The notes under the pieces were generated by a model. The model ran no database searches. It saw nothing but the letters and a program-made list of their open reading frames with translations, and was not told the origin of the DNA. A program made the translations under genes and the position numbers. Positions 17,686 through 19,327 of a stretch of DNA of 19,327 nt are shown here, piece by piece (positions within the stretch are counted from its first letter, which is position 1; the number at the start of each line of letters is the position of its first letter). The DNA comes from Candidatus Aminicenantota bacterium (GTDB taxonomy: Bacteria; Acidobacteriota; Aminicenantia; Aminicenantales; JAFGBC01): NCBI GenBank assembly GCA_016933355.1, contig JAFGBC010000190.1, positions 1 through 19,327 on the forward strand, given 5' to 3'.

Positions 17686-19034
17686 CAAAGGATAAATCGC
17701 CTCAGGTCCTGGTCTTCCATGATGTCCTTGAGCTGCCCGCGGACGTAGTCGCGGTCGATGACGATGTCCTTGGCCGCGATGCCCGGGGCTTCGAAGGAGA
17801 TGTCCTCCATGACCTTCTCCATCACGGTGTGGAGCCGGCGCGCACCGATGTTCTCGGCCTCCTGGTTGACCTTCTCGGCCGTCTCGGCGATCTCGTCGAT
17901 GGCGTCGGGCGTGTAGCGGACCCGGACGCCCTCGGTCGCCAGCAGGGCTTCGTACTGGGTGATCAAGGCGTTGGCCGGTTCGGTCAGGATCCGGACGAAA
18001 TCGCCCTTGTCGAGGGAGGTCAGCTCGACCCGGATCGGGAAACGGCCCTGGAGCTCGGGGATGAGGTCGGACGGCTTGGAGACGTGGAACGCGCCCGCCC
18101 CGATGAACAGGATGTGGTCGGTCCGGACCAGTCCGGAGCGGGTGTGGACGGTCGTCCCCTCGATGATCGGCAACAGGTCGCGCTGGACGCCCTCCCGGCT
18201 GACCTCGGGCCCCCGGCCCGCCTCGCGGCCGGCGATCTTGTCGACCTCGTCCAAGAAGATGATGCCGCCGTGCTCGACCCGCTCGATGGCCAGCCGCGAC
18301 ACCTGGTCCATGTCGACGAGCCGCTTCTGCTCGTCCTCGAGGAGGATCTCGCGGGCCTCCTTGACCTTGAACTTGCGCCGCTTGGTCTTGCCGCCCAGGA
18401 AGCCGGGGATGATCTCCTGGATCTGGATCCCGATCTCCTCGACGCCGCCGTTGGATATGATCTCGAAGGGTGTCGTCGGCTTGTCCTTGACCTCGACCTC
18501 GACCGTCCGCTCCTCGAAGTAGCCTTCGCGGAGCTGCTTGCGGAGCTTCTCGCGGGTGTCCTGGAAGTGGTCCGGGTCGGGTTCGGCCGTTCCCGGCTCC
18601 CGGCGCTTGACGGGGAGCAGGAGGTCGAGGAGCTTCTCCTCGGCGTTGGCGGCGGCCTTGGCCTGGACCTCCTCGAACTTCTCGGCCTTGACCATGTCGA
18701 TCGCGATCCGGACCAGGTCGCGGATCATGGACTCGACGTCGCGGCCGACGTAGCCGACTTCGGTGAACTTGCTGGCCTCGATCTTGAGGAAGGGCGAGGA
18801 GGTCAGCTTGGCCAGCCGGCGCGCGATCTCGGTCTTGCCGACGCCGGTCGGCCCGATCATCAGGATGTTCTTGGGCGCGATCTCGTCGGCCAGCTCGGCC
18901 GGGAGCTTGCGGCGGCGGAGCCGGTTGCGGAGGGCGATGGCCACGGCCTTCTTAGCGGCCTTCTGGCCGATAATGTACTTGTCGAGCTCGGCCACGATCT
19001 GGCGCGGCGTCAGTTCGGCGTCGTCGGCGGCCAT
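17685..19034 (-). CDS. hslU: ATP-dependent protease ATPase subunit HslU
   Basis: HslU is the AAA+ unfoldase that feeds substrates to the HslV peptidase in the cytoplasm. The 449-residue product has Walker A GPTGVGKT (61-68), pore loop GYVG (94-97), an inserted I-domain (about 110-240), Walker B IIFLDEVD (258-265), sensor-1 FIGAGAF (310-316) and the sensor-2 helix GARRLHT (397-403). It ends in DLRRFIL, matching the conserved C-terminal tail that docks into and activates HslV, so the pair should work together. The start ATG 19034 shares a base with the hslV stop (TGATG) and follows GAGGAG with 5 nt spacing. ClpX is excluded by the I-domain, the tail and the lack of a zinc-binding domain. Confidence 0.98.
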   Translation of the reverse strand: MAADDAELTPRQIVAELDKYIIGQKAAKKAVAIALRNRLRRRKLPAELADEIAPKNILMIGPTGVGKTEIARRLAKLTSSPFLKIEASKFTEVGYVGRDVESMIRDLVRIAIDMVKAEKFEEVQAKAAANAEEKLLDLLLPVKRREPGTAEPDPDHFQDTREKLRKQLREGYFEERTVEVEVKDKPTTPFEIISNGGVEEIGIQIQEIIPGFLGGKTKRRKFKVKEAREILLEDEQKRLVDMDQVSRLAIERVEHGGIIFLDEVDKIAGREAGRGPEVSREGVQRDLLPIIEGTTVHTRSGLVRTDHILFIGAGAFHVSKPSDLIPELQGRFPIRVELTSLDKGDFVRILTEPANALITQYEALLATEGVRVRYTPDAIDEIAETAEKVNQEAENIGARRLHTVMEKVMEDISFEAPGIAAKDIVIDRDYVRGQLKDIMEDQDLRRFIL

Positions 19035-19327
19035 CAGAGCTCCTCGATCGTGATCCGGTCGTTGGTGAAGACGCAGATCCCGGCGCTGATCTTCATGGCT
19101 TCGAGCGCTACCTCGCGGGCCGGGAGGCCGGTGTGCTTGAGGAGGGCGCGGGCGGCGGCCAGGGCATAGGCGCCGCCCGAGCCGATCGCCAGGATACCGT
19201 CGTCGGGCTCGACGACGTCGCCCGTCCCCGAGATGAGGAACATCGCGTCCTTGTCGGCGACGATCATCAGGGCCTGGAGCTGGCGGAGGGCCTTGTCCAG
19301 CCGCCAGTCCTTGGCCAGCTCGATGGC
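19034..19327 (-). CDS. hslV: ATP-dependent protease peptidase subunit HslV, 5' end missing
   Basis: The frame is open to the right edge, and 97 codons of the C-terminal half are present. AIELAKDWRLDKALRQLQAL leads into MIVADKDAMFLISGTGDV and IGSGGAYALAAARALL, all close to the HslV pattern. HslV forms the twelve-subunit proteolytic core with an N-terminal catalytic threonine, which lies outside the window along with the promoter. The small ORF beginning at the internal ATG 19267 is only part of this gene. The stop TGA overlaps the hslU start, the usual arrangement for this pair. This is the first gene visible in the long minus-strand unit; further genes may lie upstream. Confidence 0.96.
   Translation of the reverse strand, partial: AIELAKDWRLDKALRQLQALMIVADKDAMFLISGTGDVVEPDDGILAIGSGGAYALAAARALLKHTGLPAREVALEAMKISAGICVFTNDRITIEEL

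Overview
The window is high-GC, densely coding chromosomal DNA from a diderm (Gram-negative-type) bacterium. It carries an Omp85/BamA-family outer-membrane assembly protein, a TamB-like protein, a SurA-like periplasmic chaperone and a lipoprotein with a clear lipobox. The strong G/C third-position bias, the SBBP-repeat secreted protein at the left edge and the overall gene content resemble Acidobacteriota/Aminicenantes-type genomes. That placement is an inference from style and is not proven here. There is no sign of recent transfer: no insertion sequence, integrase, tRNA, rRNA or CRISPR array was seen, and no gene-free stretch exceeds about 115 bases.

Left part (1-7122). A secreted SBBP-repeat protein (minus strand, cut by the left edge) lies downstream of clpB (minus). 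clpB is divergent from a small, very acidic protein of unknown function (plus). The two genes share a 98-bp region in which both candidate -35 boxes fall in one palindrome. The acidic gene converges with mutS (minus), and their stop codons overlap. mutS in turn is divergent from pgsA (plus), with a 75-bp gap whose two candidate -10 boxes sit unusually close to the start codons. pgsA converges with fabD, again with overlapping ends.

Right part (7117-19327). Nine minus-strand genes form one tightly packed transcription unit, read from right to left: hslV (cut by the right edge), hslU, an FN3-domain lipoprotein, a fumarylacetoacetate-hydrolase-family enzyme, a small transaldolase, tamB-like, bamA-like, a SurA-like chaperone without PPIase domains, and fabD. 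Junctions are TGATG or ATGA overlaps or gaps of 1-10 bases, so translational coupling along the unit is likely. The unit joins cytoplasmic proteolysis (HslVU), outer-membrane protein insertion and lipid/protein transport (TamB, Omp85, SurA core, lipoprotein) and the first committed malonyl transfer of fatty-acid synthesis (FabD). It therefore reads largely as an envelope biogenesis and quality-control operon with two small metabolic enzymes inside it.

Most genes are core functions. I did not find a clear new defence or mobile system. The points most worth following are the PPIase-less SurA core coupled to a seven-POTRA Omp85 protein and TamB, the FN3 lipoprotein with a long disordered insertion, and the unknown acidic protein that shares a promoter region with clpB.
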